Positions 1 through 4,883 of a stretch of DNA of 5,088 bases are shown here, piece by piece. The stretch is taken from positions 1-5,088 of the forward strand of contig CAKJXT010000108.1 of assembly GCA_918219625.1 (NCBI GenBank), in the 5' to 3' direction. Every line of letters starts with the position of its first letter. Positions within the stretch are counted from its first letter, which is position 1. The DNA comes from Bacilli bacterium (GTDB lineage: Bacteria > Bacillota_I > Bacilli_A > RF39 > UBA660). A program made the translations under genes and the position numbers. The notes beneath the pieces are model-generated. The model searched no databases, was not told the DNA's origin, and saw nothing but the letters and a program-made list of their open reading frames with translations.

Positions 1-339
1 GGAGGTATTATTATTACTTGTATTTCTATTATTTTAAATAGTTTGAGTTTTTGGTTTTCTAATACTACAACTGTAAGTGTTTTGGGAAATAGGTTAATGT
101 GCAATTTTGCGACTTACCCTGATGGTATATTTAAGGGTGTAGCTAAAGCACTTTTGTTTACACTTATTCCTGTTGGGATATCTAATTATATACCGGTTCA
201 TGTTATTGTGAATTTTGATTTAAATTTATTCTTAATTAATACTTGCGTATGTATATTCTTAATTTATTTTGCTTTTATTATATTTTATAGAGGACTTAGA
301 AGATATTCTTCTAGTAATTTAATGAGTTCAAAAATATAA
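1..339 (+). CDS. ABC-2 family transporter permease, C-terminal part (5' truncated)
   Basis: The frame is open from base 1, so this is the last 112 residues of a longer membrane protein. The TTG at 43 is an internal leucine codon, not a start. Visible residues form hydrophobic segments at about 1-20, 48-70 and 76-97, ending in a short basic, serine-rich tail (residues 98-112). The run SLSFWF, then YPDGIF, then LLFTLIPVGISNYIP and a late FYRGLRRYSSSN match my memory of the C-terminus of the PF06182/COG3694-type permeases, where a conserved 'iiPv...nyyP' segment precedes the last helix. Such proteins form the membrane half of an ABC transporter of poorly known substrate, usually encoded beside a second permease and an ATPase; those would lie upstream, outside the window. 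A terminator follows at once, so this is probably the last gene of its operon. Family assignment is fairly sure; substrate is unknown. Confidence 0.85.
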   Translation, partial: GGIIITCISIILNSLSFWFSNTTTVSVLGNRLMCNFATYPDGIFKGVAKALLFTLIPVGISNYIPVHVIVNFDLNLFLINTCVCIFLIYFAFIIFYRGLRRYSSSNLMSSKI

Positions 340-360
340 CCTAGATTATTCTAGGTTTTT
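338..360 (+). terminator. Intrinsic terminator after the ABC permease
   Basis: CCTAGA (340-345), loop TTAT, TCTAGG (350-355), then five T. The A residues just before the stem pair with the first T of the tail, giving about 8 bp. It begins right at the TAA stop and separates the permease from the following genes. Confidence 0.8.
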
Positions 361-363
361 ATA

Positions 364-411
364 TTAATTTTATTGATTTATTTTTTTTATTTTGTTATAT
401 TTGTGTTGGTG
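364..411 (+). repeat. 48-bp direct repeat, copy 1 (promoter plus RBS block)
   Basis: Bases 364-411 match 814-861 at 47 of 48 positions by direct reading; the only difference is A376 against C826. The block covers the -35, spacer, extended -10 and the beginning of the Shine-Dalgarno of the gene at 419. Similarity fades beyond 411, although GAA still precedes the start region. Confidence 0.95.
373..401 (+). promoter_or_regulatory. Sigma-A type promoter for the 121-aa gene
   Basis: TTGATT (373-378), a 17-bp spacer rich in T, and TATATT (396-401) preceded by TG (393-394), an extended -10. The expected start of transcription is near 408, which is where the Shine-Dalgarno GGTGAT (408-413) begins. 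The leader would be only about 11 nt. Confidence 0.7.
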
Positions 412-418
412 ATTAGAA

Positions 419-784
419 GTGAATGATTCTTTAAAAAAATCTTTGTTACAAAGGATAAGATATGCAGTAATGACTGGTCAATCAGATGAGGATATTAGGA
501 CTGAACTTTTTATGTTTTATTATTGTATTAGTGATATTAAAAAGGATGTTAATGGTGAAAGTGTTATTAAAGACTTTTCACAAATTAAAGTATCTGATAT
601 GTCAGTTAAAAGGATAAAACAAGATATTAATAAATATTCTGATGATAATTCTCTTTATATTTTAATTTGTTTTTATTTTCTTGGTGATTGTAGGTCTGAG
701 GAAGAACATAAACAATGTTTTCAAAATGTGTTAGTTAAAAGGAAAAAGCGAATAATAGCAGCATATTCAAAGGTTGTATTATAG
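419..784 (+). CDS. Hypothetical protein, 121 aa, GTG start
   Basis: I do not recognise this protein. The start is GTG at 419, placed 5 nt after GGTGAT (408-413), which extends the usual anti-Shine-Dalgarno match; the ATG at 423 is out of frame and stops within a few codons. The product looks helical and soluble, with basic ends (KKSLLQRIR near the start, VKRKKR at 106-111), a short hydrophobic stretch at 79-89 too short for a confident membrane segment, and four cysteines (36, 84, 91, 100) in no zinc-ligand pattern that I know. It shares a nearly identical promoter block with the gene at 868 and has no clear terminator after it, so part of its transcript may run into that gene. I see no convincing sequence similarity between the two products. 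It may be an accessory gene of the same unknown system. That it is a real gene rests on the promoter, the RBS and the AT-rich codon use shared with its neighbours. Confidence 0.75.
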   Translation: MNDSLKKSLLQRIRYAVMTGQSDEDIRTELFMFYYCISDIKKDVNGESVIKDFSQIKVSDMSVKRIKQDINKYSDDNSLYILICFYFLGDCRSEEEHKQCFQNVLVKRKKRIIAAYSKVVL

Positions 785-813
785 TGTATATCTAATTTTT
801 TTGGTTATTCGTT

Positions 814-861
814 TTAATTTTATTGCTTTATTTTTTTTATTTTGTTATATTTGTGTTGGTG
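814..861 (+). repeat. 48-bp direct repeat, copy 2 (promoter plus RBS block)
   Basis: Second copy of the block at 364-411, exactly 450 bp downstream. It places the same -35, spacer, extended -10 and Shine-Dalgarno in front of the 425-aa gene. Confidence 0.95.
823..851 (+). promoter_or_regulatory. Sigma-A type promoter for the 425-aa gene
   Basis: TTGCTT (823-828), 17-bp spacer, TATATT (846-851) with TG at 843-844. The Shine-Dalgarno GGTGG (858-862) lies 6 nt after the -10, so the leader would again be about 10 nt. The single difference from copy 1 is inside the -35 (TTGCTT against TTGATT) and could tune relative strength. Confidence 0.7.
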
Positions 862-867
862 GTTTGA

Positions 868-2145
868 ATGGGTATATTTAATATTTTTAAAAAAGGTTCT
901 AAATCTAATAATGTATCTAAATCTAGTAATGAAAATGAAACTATAAAAATTCCTAAAAAAAACAATCAGGAATTGGATTGGAATGAGTTTTTAAAATGTG
1001 TTGGTTTTAGTGAAAAGGATGTTAAAGGTAATGTTGAGGTTCTAAAAAAAATTTTAAATCCATTTTTGCAAGAGTTATATGTAATGAGAAAGAAATATCC
1101 TGTTAATTTAAGTAAGCGAATTGATTTATTTGAAGAATGGTTTGAAAAATTTGATTATTATCATATAGACATTAGAGAACTTATTAATAAGACTGTTTCA
1201 TGGTATGAGATGAGATATAGTGATTCTTTATTAGAGAGAATGCTAACATCTGATAGTATTAATGTTTCTGATTATTTAAATTTTGATAGAAATAAATATA
1301 TTCATGATAATTTTGATGATGATTCTGATGTTTATTATTTGGAAATGTCAAAATTATTTGATGTCGGAACATTTTTAAAAACGTTGAGTTTTGATGAAAG
1401 AATGATTTTTAAGAAAGAAAAAGGCCGTTCTGAAAGTATTAGAATAGGTAATTCTTGTTATTGGTTAACACCTAAAGGGTTTATAGAACTTATTAAGTTT
1501 AGAGAAGGGTATTCATATAAAGAGTTTAAATATGATTGCTCAATTCATATTACTGATTTTTTGGATGCTGATACTTTTATTAATAATCATGGTTTGCGAG
1601 ATTATTTCTTATATTATTATAAATTAAATTATTTAAGACAAGAATTTTTAAATTGTGTTATGTATAAGATTATTGAGAATTATAATACTAGTTATGGAGC
1701 TTTTAGGGCATTATTGTTTGCGAAAGAATTTGGACTTGATATTGATATTCCGATGATTTATGGAGCTAAACATGACGGATATATAAGACACATGATTAAT
1801 ATGTATCTTAAGTTTGGAGGTTCTAAAGATTTAGTTTGTTATCGAAATTACTTTGAATCAAGTTATAAAAAAGGGGAAGTTCCACTTGAAAAAGAATCTA
1901 TTTCTGAAATGATTAAAAGTTATTCAGGTTGTTATACTAGGGAGGAAAAGTTTCTTCATCAAAAACTTGCTGATTTACTTGCTACTAGGTCTAGTAGGTC
2001 TAAAGAATTTTATCAAAAAATTGTAGATGTTCTTTCATCTCATGTTGATTGGGACAAAGTCGCTGAAGATAGAAACATTCAACAACAAAATGAAGAACAA
2101 GAAAGAATTGTTCAAAAGAGAATTGAAAGGAGATTAAAAAGATAG
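868..2145 (+). CDS. Hypothetical protein, 425 aa
   Basis: I do not recognise the family. ATG at 868 lies 5 nt after GGTGG (858-862). The protein opens with MGIFNIFKKG, a short amphipathic start seen in many uncharacterised Gram-positive proteins, then a Ser/Asn/Lys-rich linker to about residue 34. Residues 35-250 look like a mainly helical domain rich in aromatic and acidic residues. Residues 250-330 look the most conserved-like: YGAFRALLFAKEFGLDID, then PMIYGAKHDGYIRHMINMYL and GGSKDLVCYRNYF. The last 30 residues are a charged Gln/Glu/Arg-rich helix, possibly a coiled coil, ending in RRLKR. There is no signal peptide or clear membrane segment, so it is probably cytosolic. I see no Walker, nuclease or other catalytic signature. 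The TAG stop sits in the stem of its own terminator. The twin promoter with the gene at 419 suggests co-expression and perhaps a shared task, but the function is open. Confidence 0.85.
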   Translation: MGIFNIFKKGSKSNNVSKSSNENETIKIPKKNNQELDWNEFLKCVGFSEKDVKGNVEVLKKILNPFLQELYVMRKKYPVNLSKRIDLFEEWFEKFDYYHIDIRELINKTVSWYEMRYSDSLLERMLTSDSINVSDYLNFDRNKYIHDNFDDDSDVYYLEMSKLFDVGTFLKTLSFDERMIFKKEKGRSESIRIGNSCYWLTPKGFIELIKFREGYSYKEFKYDCSIHITDFLDADTFINNHGLRDYFLYYYKLNYLRQEFLNCVMYKIIENYNTSYGAFRALLFAKEFGLDIDIPMIYGAKHDGYIRHMINMYLKFGGSKDLVCYRNYFESSYKKGEVPLEKESISEMIKSYSGCYTREEKFLHQKLADLLATRSSRSKEFYQKIVDVLSSHVDWDKVAEDRNIQQQNEEQERIVQKRIERRLKR

Positions 2146-2169
2146 TTAGTTTTTTACTAACTATTTTTT
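2142..2169 (+). terminator. Intrinsic terminator after the 425-aa gene
   Basis: ATAGTTAGT (2142-2150), loop TTTTT, ACTAACTAT (2156-2164), then TTTTT. The 9-bp stem extends weakly through A residues upstream and T downstream. The TAG stop codon (2143-2145) is inside the left arm. Confidence 0.88.
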
Positions 2170-2174
2170 GTATA

Positions 2175-2180
2175 TATAAT
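2175..2180 (+). promoter_or_regulatory. Possible -10 element for the SpoIID-like gene
   Basis: A TATAAT hexamer directly follows the T-tail of the preceding terminator. No good -35 is visible; a 17-bp spacer would place TTTTAC there. Transcription would begin near 2187, giving a leader of about 27 nt. Confidence 0.4.
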
Positions 2181-2203
2181 TTTTCTTAGTTAAAAATAAT
2201 ACT

Positions 2204-2208
2204 GGTGA
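2204..2208 (+). promoter_or_regulatory. Shine-Dalgarno that decides the ATG start at 2214
   Basis: GGTGA lies 5 nt before ATG 2214, the same spacing as at 419 and 868. The in-frame GTG at 2205 falls inside this motif and so cannot be the start. Confidence 0.8.
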
Positions 2209-2213
2209 ATCTT

Positions 2214-3563
2214 ATGATCAATAGCTATTTTATTAGAAGTATTAATGGTGAAGAAGTTTTATATCTTAATTTTGATTTTAGTTATGAGTTTTCTAGTTTT
2301 GATTTTATGGCTAAGAGAGAAAAAATACAGGAAGTTGTTAGAAATTTTATTCGTGATAATAAGATTTCTTTTAAAGGAATGACTGTATTACTTGTTTCTG
2401 GTGGAGTATTATTTGGAAGTATTATTTTAAATACTCCTAATTTTACTGGAAATCCGAGTAATCCTATAAAACAAGTAGAGAGTAGTGTTACTAATGATGA
2501 TTTTGTTACTCCTAATGAGAGTGTTACTTTATCTAATGGTGATAGTGTTGTTATTAATGATGTTAAAGATGATAAAGAAGTTAAGAATGAAAAAGTTGAA
2601 CAGTTCAAGAATGAGAATGTTCAAGTTAAAGAAAATGTTGTTCCTAAAGTAGAACAGAAGGTTCAAAATAAAGAAGTTACTGTTCCTAAAGTTGAAGAGA
2701 AAAAACAAGTACAAGAAGTAAGTACTCCTAAGGTAGAAGCAAAAACTGAGGTTAAAGAGGTTGTTGATAATAATATTTATGTTAGTGTTAAAAGAGGTGG
2801 TAGTGTTGTTAAGATAGAGTTAGAGGAGTATGTTACTGGAGTAGTGGGAGCTGAAATGCCTGCTTCTTTTAATATTGAGGCTTTAAAAGCGCAAGCTGTG
2901 ATTGCTAGAACATATGCATTAAAAGCTAATAGTCGTGGTACTGTTTTAAGTGATAATGAGTCTAGTCAAAGTTATAAGTCTAATGATCAACTTAAATCTT
3001 TATGGGGTAGTAGTTTTAATACTTATTATAATAAGGTTAAGAGTGCGGTTGATAGTACAAAAGGTATGTATTTAACTTATAATGGTAATTATATTGAAGC
3101 TGTATATCACTCAACTAGTAATGGTAGAACTGAAGATTCTAGTAATGTTTGGGGTAATTCTTTTCCTTATTTAGTTAGTGTTGATAGTCCTTATGATAGT
3201 GGCAATCCTTCTTATTTGAAAACAGTTAGTTTTAGTTATTCTGATATTTCTAAGAAGTTAGGTGTTATTATAACTAGTGATACTGATTTTATTATTAATA
3301 GTAAGACAATAGGTGATAGAGTATCTAGTATAAGTGTTGGTGAGGTTACATTTAGTGGTATAGACTTTAGAAATAAATTAGGTTTAAGGAGTGCGGATTT
3401 TGATATTTCAAAGAATGATGAAGGTGTTGTTATTACTACTCGTGGATATGGACATGGTGTTGGAATGAGTCAGTATGGAGCGAATGGTATGGCTAAAGCA
3501 GGTAGTAGTTATCGTGATATTTTATTTCATTATTATCCTGGTGTTAGTTTAAAATCATTGTAA
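2214..3563 (+). CDS. Membrane-anchored SpoIID/LytB domain protein, 449 aa
   Basis: SpoIID-family proteins act on peptidoglycan outside the membrane; SpoIID itself is a lytic transglycosylase that cleaves glycan strands stripped of stem peptides during spore engulfment. Here residues 1-52 are a cytoplasmic tail, 53-72 one membrane segment (N-in, no obvious signal-peptidase site), 73-185 a charged Val/Lys/Glu-rich linker with three 14-residue repeats, and about 186-449 the catalytic domain. Diagnostic motifs are VTGVVGAEMPASF (207-218 region, with Glu214 the likely catalytic acid), EALKAQAVIARTYAL (222-236), YHSTSNGRTED (298-308), NVWG (311-314) and RGYGHGVGMSQYGA (410-423). The His-rich segment has Ser where the zinc-binding SpoIID proteins carry Cys. 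The gene stands alone between two terminators, so no SpoIIP or SpoIIM partner is visible; a role in vegetative wall turnover is as likely as sporulation, and I therefore give no gene symbol. The start is ATG 2214. Confidence 0.93.
   Translation: MINSYFIRSINGEEVLYLNFDFSYEFSSFDFMAKREKIQEVVRNFIRDNKISFKGMTVLLVSGGVLFGSIILNTPNFTGNPSNPIKQVESSVTNDDFVTPNESVTLSNGDSVVINDVKDDKEVKNEKVEQFKNENVQVKENVVPKVEQKVQNKEVTVPKVEEKKQVQEVSTPKVEAKTEVKEVVDNNIYVSVKRGGSVVKIELEEYVTGVVGAEMPASFNIEALKAQAVIARTYALKANSRGTVLSDNESSQSYKSNDQLKSLWGSSFNTYYNKVKSAVDSTKGMYLTYNGNYIEAVYHSTSNGRTEDSSNVWGNSFPYLVSVDSPYDSGNPSYLKTVSFSYSDISKKLGVIITSDTDFIINSKTIGDRVSSISVGEVTFSGIDFRNKLGLRSADFDISKNDEGVVITTRGYGHGVGMSQYGANGMAKAGSSYRDILFHYYPGVSLKSL
2640..2765 (+). 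repeat. Three tandem 42-bp (14-residue) repeats in the SpoIID-like linker
   Basis: PKVE recurs at residues 144, 158 and 172, exactly 14 residues apart, inside units beginning VPKVEQK, VPKVEEK and TPKVEAK. They form a degenerate Pro/Lys/Val/Glu-rich spacer, probably extended, between the membrane anchor and the catalytic domain. Similar Lys/Glu-rich text before them (residues 117-140) may be an older, decayed part of the same array. Confidence 0.85.
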
Positions 3564-3569
3564 TTTTTT

Positions 3570-3600
3570 AGAAATAATATTTTTTATTATTTCTTTTTTT
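3570..3600 (+). terminator. Intrinsic terminator after the SpoIID-like gene
   Basis: AGAAATAATA (3570-3579), loop TTTTT, TATTATTTCT (3585-3594), then six more T. The 10-bp stem is AT-rich. The tail runs straight into the promoter of the tRNA gene. Confidence 0.82.
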
Positions 3601-3608
3601 GATATAAT
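3597..3608 (+). promoter_or_regulatory. Extended -10 promoter for tRNA-Thr
   Basis: TTTTG-A-TATAAT: TATAAT at 3603-3608 with TG at 3600-3601. The expected start near 3614-3616 is only a few bases before the mature tRNA 5' end (3617). No good -35 is present; its position falls in the T-rich terminator. Confidence 0.7.
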
Positions 3609-3616
3609 GGAGGTAT

Positions 3617-3692
3617 GCTGAAGTAGCTCAGTAGGTAGAGCAATTCACTCGTAATGAATAGGTCGCAGGTTCGATTCCTGTCTTCAGCACCA
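3617..3692 (+). tRNA. tRNA-Thr, anticodon CGU
   Basis: The cloverleaf closes by eye: acceptor GCTGAAG (3617-3623) with CTTCAGC (3682-3688), D stem GCTC/GAGC, anticodon stem ATTCA/TGAAT around loop CTCGTAA, T stem GCAGG/CCTGT with loop TTCGATT, discriminator A (3689) and encoded CCA (3690-3692). The anticodon CGT in DNA reads the threonine codon ACG. The total is 76 nt with no intron or mismatch except one G-T pair in the T stem. ACG is rare in the genes here but is used, for example at 1381-1383. Confidence 0.96.
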
Positions 3693-3727
3693 TATATAAT
3701 TAATAATATATGTTAAATGGTTAAATG

Positions 3728-3756
3728 TTGACATGTTTGTTGACTTGTTATATAAT
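3728..3756 (+). promoter_or_regulatory. Consensus sigma-A promoter for the CYTH gene
   Basis: TTGACA (3728-3733), exactly 17 bp, TATAAT (3751-3756): a perfect match to the textbook consensus at both hexamers. Transcription should begin near 3763, leaving a leader of about 31 nt with AAGGAG. It is the best -35 in the window and predicts strong constitutive expression. It also excludes the upstream ATG at 3725 as a translation start. Confidence 0.9.
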
Positions 3757-3781
3757 AGAGCCAACCAAAACGTTATTGGGG

Positions 3782-3787
3782 AAGGAG
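3782..3787 (+). promoter_or_regulatory. Shine-Dalgarno that decides the ATG start at 3794
   Basis: AAGGAG lies 6 nt before ATG 3794, downstream of the predicted transcription start. No comparable RBS precedes the in-frame ATG at 3725. Confidence 0.88.
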
Positions 3788-3793
3788 ATTTTT

Positions 3794-4369
3794 ATGGAAG
3801 ATATAAGAAAATATCAAGAACATGAAGTTAAAGTTTTAGATGTTAATGTTGAAGAATTGTGCAAGAAATTAGAAGAAATTGGTGCTAAGAAGGTATATGA
3901 AGGTGTTAGAACAATAATTGCACTTGATACAAAAGATAATCATTATTTAAATAATGAGGACAAATTAATAAGATTTACTCAAGAAGATAAAGCAAAGATT
4001 ACTATGCATGTTGGTCAAAGTACACCAGAAACAAAGGCTGCAATAAAGTTTAAGACAACTAATTCAGAAGAAGCAATGTCTTTCCTTTTACAATTGGGAT
4101 TAGAACCAAAAACTAGAGTAGAAGCTCCAAGAGTTTCTTATGAATTAGGAAAGGTATCATTTGATATAGATAAGTTTCCTGCAATTCCAGCATTCTTAGA
4201 GATAGATAAAGAATATCTTGAGGAAGAAGGATATACTTTAGAATCTTTATTAGCAAAACTTGGATTAGAAAATAATAAAGTTGTTGTTAAGGGTACTGAG
4301 GATATTCATGAAATGTATGGTGTAAATTATTTTGAAGCTTATAAAGCTAATCCAGAAGTAACTAAATAA
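3794..4369 (+). CDS. CYTH domain protein (CyaB/thiamine-triphosphatase superfamily), 191 aa
   Basis: CYTH proteins form a barrel that binds triphosphate compounds and metal; members include class IV adenylate cyclases, thiamine triphosphatases and polyphosphate-cleaving enzymes. The signature ExExK is present near the start (Glu9, Glu11, Lys13, followed by VLDVNVEEL). The helix KKLEEIGAK (24-32), Arg60 in KLIRF, the LLQLGLEPKTR segment (98-108), the RVSYELGKVSFDID region (113-126) and FPAIPAFLEID (128-138) all follow the family order. The final part (139-191) is a Glu-rich helical tail. Two usual basic/acidic motifs look weakened: ITMHV replaces the common 'lTiKe' and AAIKFKTTN replaces the usual Glu-rich strand, so activity may be altered. 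The frame extends upstream to an ATG at 3725, but that lies before the promoter hexamers; ATG 3794 with AAGGAG is the start. It has its own promoter and terminator. The substrate cannot be told from sequence, so an 'adenylate cyclase' label should not be taken literally. Confidence 0.88.
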   Translation: MEDIRKYQEHEVKVLDVNVEELCKKLEEIGAKKVYEGVRTIIALDTKDNHYLNNEDKLIRFTQEDKAKITMHVGQSTPETKAAIKFKTTNSEEAMSFLLQLGLEPKTRVEAPRVSYELGKVSFDIDKFPAIPAFLEIDKEYLEEEGYTLESLLAKLGLENNKVVVKGTEDIHEMYGVNYFEAYKANPEVTK

Positions 4370-4380
4370 TTTAAATATTA

Positions 4381-4407
4381 AGGTAGCAATATTGCTACTT
4401 TTTTTTT
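4381..4407 (+). terminator. Intrinsic terminator after the CYTH gene
   Basis: GTAGCAATATTGCTAC (4383-4398) is a perfect palindrome that folds as GTAGCA, loop ATAT, TGCTAC, followed by nine T (4399-4407). It is the most GC-rich stem of the window's terminators. Confidence 0.93.
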
Positions 4408-4408
4408 A

Positions 4409-4426
4409 TTTTGATAAAATTATAAT
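4409..4426 (+). promoter_or_regulatory. Promoter for the PNPOx-like gene
   Basis: TTTTG-A-TAAAAT (4409-4420) is an extended -10; it predicts a start near 4427, just where GGTGG (4427-4431) begins. A second hexamer, TATAAT (4421-4426), would start the RNA inside the RBS and is less likely. No clear -35; the T-tail of the terminator occupies that region. Confidence 0.6.
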
Positions 4427-4437
4427 GGTGGTATAGT

Positions 4438-4830
4438 ATGAAAGAAATACAAAGATTTTTAAAAGAGTGTGGGGTTTATTATTTGGCTACAGTGGAAGGT
4501 GATCAACCAAGAGTTAGACCTTTTGGAACTGCAGAGATTTTTGAGGAACATTTATATATTCAAACTGGTAAGAAAAAAGATGTTTTTAAACAAATTAGTG
4601 AGAATAATAATGTTGAAATTTGTGCATTTAAAGATGGTAAATGGATAAGAGTTACAGGTAAATTAGTTTTAGATGATAGAGTAGAGGCTAAGAAATATAT
4701 GCTTGATATGAATCCTGATTTAAGAGGAATGTATAATGAGTTAGATGATAATACAGCTGTTCTTTATTTTGAATCTGGTAAGGCTATAATTTCATCTTTT
4801 ACTGATGCACCTAAAGTAATTAATTTTTAA
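4438..4830 (+). CDS. Pyridoxamine 5'-phosphate oxidase-like (PNPOx-like) flavin-binding protein, 130 aa
   Basis: This belongs to the small split-barrel family that binds FMN (or a related cofactor) at a dimer interface. Recognisable features are an N-terminal helix MKEIQRFLKECG, the strand YYLATVEGDQPRVRPFG (14-30), TGKKKDVFKQI (43-53), where basic residues usually contact the flavin phosphate, and WIRVTGK (69-75). A helix at 83-99 and the closing strands with SFTDAPKVINF complete the fold. The length of about 130 residues is normal for these short cytosolic proteins, which are much shorter than true PdxH, so pyridoxine synthesis should not be inferred. Most relatives are uncharacterised oxidoreductases or flavin-binding proteins. 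ATG 4438 lies 6 nt after GGTGG (4427-4431). It is flanked upstream by a terminator and its own promoter. No terminator is visible after its stop, so transcripts could enter the next leader and meet the terminator at 4972-5003. Confidence 0.9.
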   Translation: MKEIQRFLKECGVYYLATVEGDQPRVRPFGTAEIFEEHLYIQTGKKKDVFKQISENNNVEICAFKDGKWIRVTGKLVLDDRVEAKKYMLDMNPDLRGMYNELDDNTAVLYFESGKAIISSFTDAPKVINF

Positions 4831-4847
4831 AATATGTTTAAATAAAC

Positions 4848-4877
4848 TTGACGTTAAATATATTGTTTTGTTATAAT
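4848..4877 (+). promoter_or_regulatory. Promoter of the structured leader and ORF6N gene
   Basis: TTGACG (4848-4853), 18-bp spacer, TATAAT (4872-4877) with TG at 4869-4870. This combines a near-consensus -35 with an extended -10, so strong initiation is expected near 4884. Confidence 0.85.
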
Positions 4878-4883
4878 GTGTTC

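Noticed and set aside
43..339. A 98-aa gene beginning with TTG at 43
   Set aside because: The frame is open back to base 1, no RBS is well placed before 43, and the preceding residues continue a membrane helix typical of the permease.
364..861. CRISPR or insertion-sequence ends explaining the 48-bp repeat
   Set aside because: There are only two copies in direct orientation 450 bp apart, with a coding gene between them, no transposase and no inverted ends.
419..2145. The 121-aa and 425-aa products as paralogues, given the duplicated promoter
   Set aside because: Reading the two proteins against each other shows no shared motif beyond general Lys/Tyr/Asp-rich composition; only the promoter block is duplicated.
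2205..2213. GTG at 2205 as start of the SpoIID-like gene
   Set aside because: It sits inside the Shine-Dalgarno GGTGA that serves ATG 2214 with normal spacing.
2282..2608. Minus-strand open frame of 108 codons
   Set aside because: It lies wholly within the SpoIID-like gene, opposite strand, has no RBS or promoter, and its Leu/Ser/Thr-rich text is what the reverse of the Val/Lys/Glu linker gives.
2529..2714. Minus-strand open frame of 61 codons
   Set aside because: A Phe/Asn/Leu-rich shadow of the same repeat linker, without any start signals.
3691..3712. CATATAT/ATATATG inverted repeat after the tRNA as a terminator
   Set aside because: Seven A/T-rich pairs with no T-tract following; too weak to call, so the tRNA transcript end remains undetermined.
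3725..3793. N-terminal extension of the CYTH protein from ATG 3725
   Set aside because: The extension would be translated from the promoter itself; the consensus -35 and -10 lie at 3728-3756 and a good RBS precedes ATG 3794.
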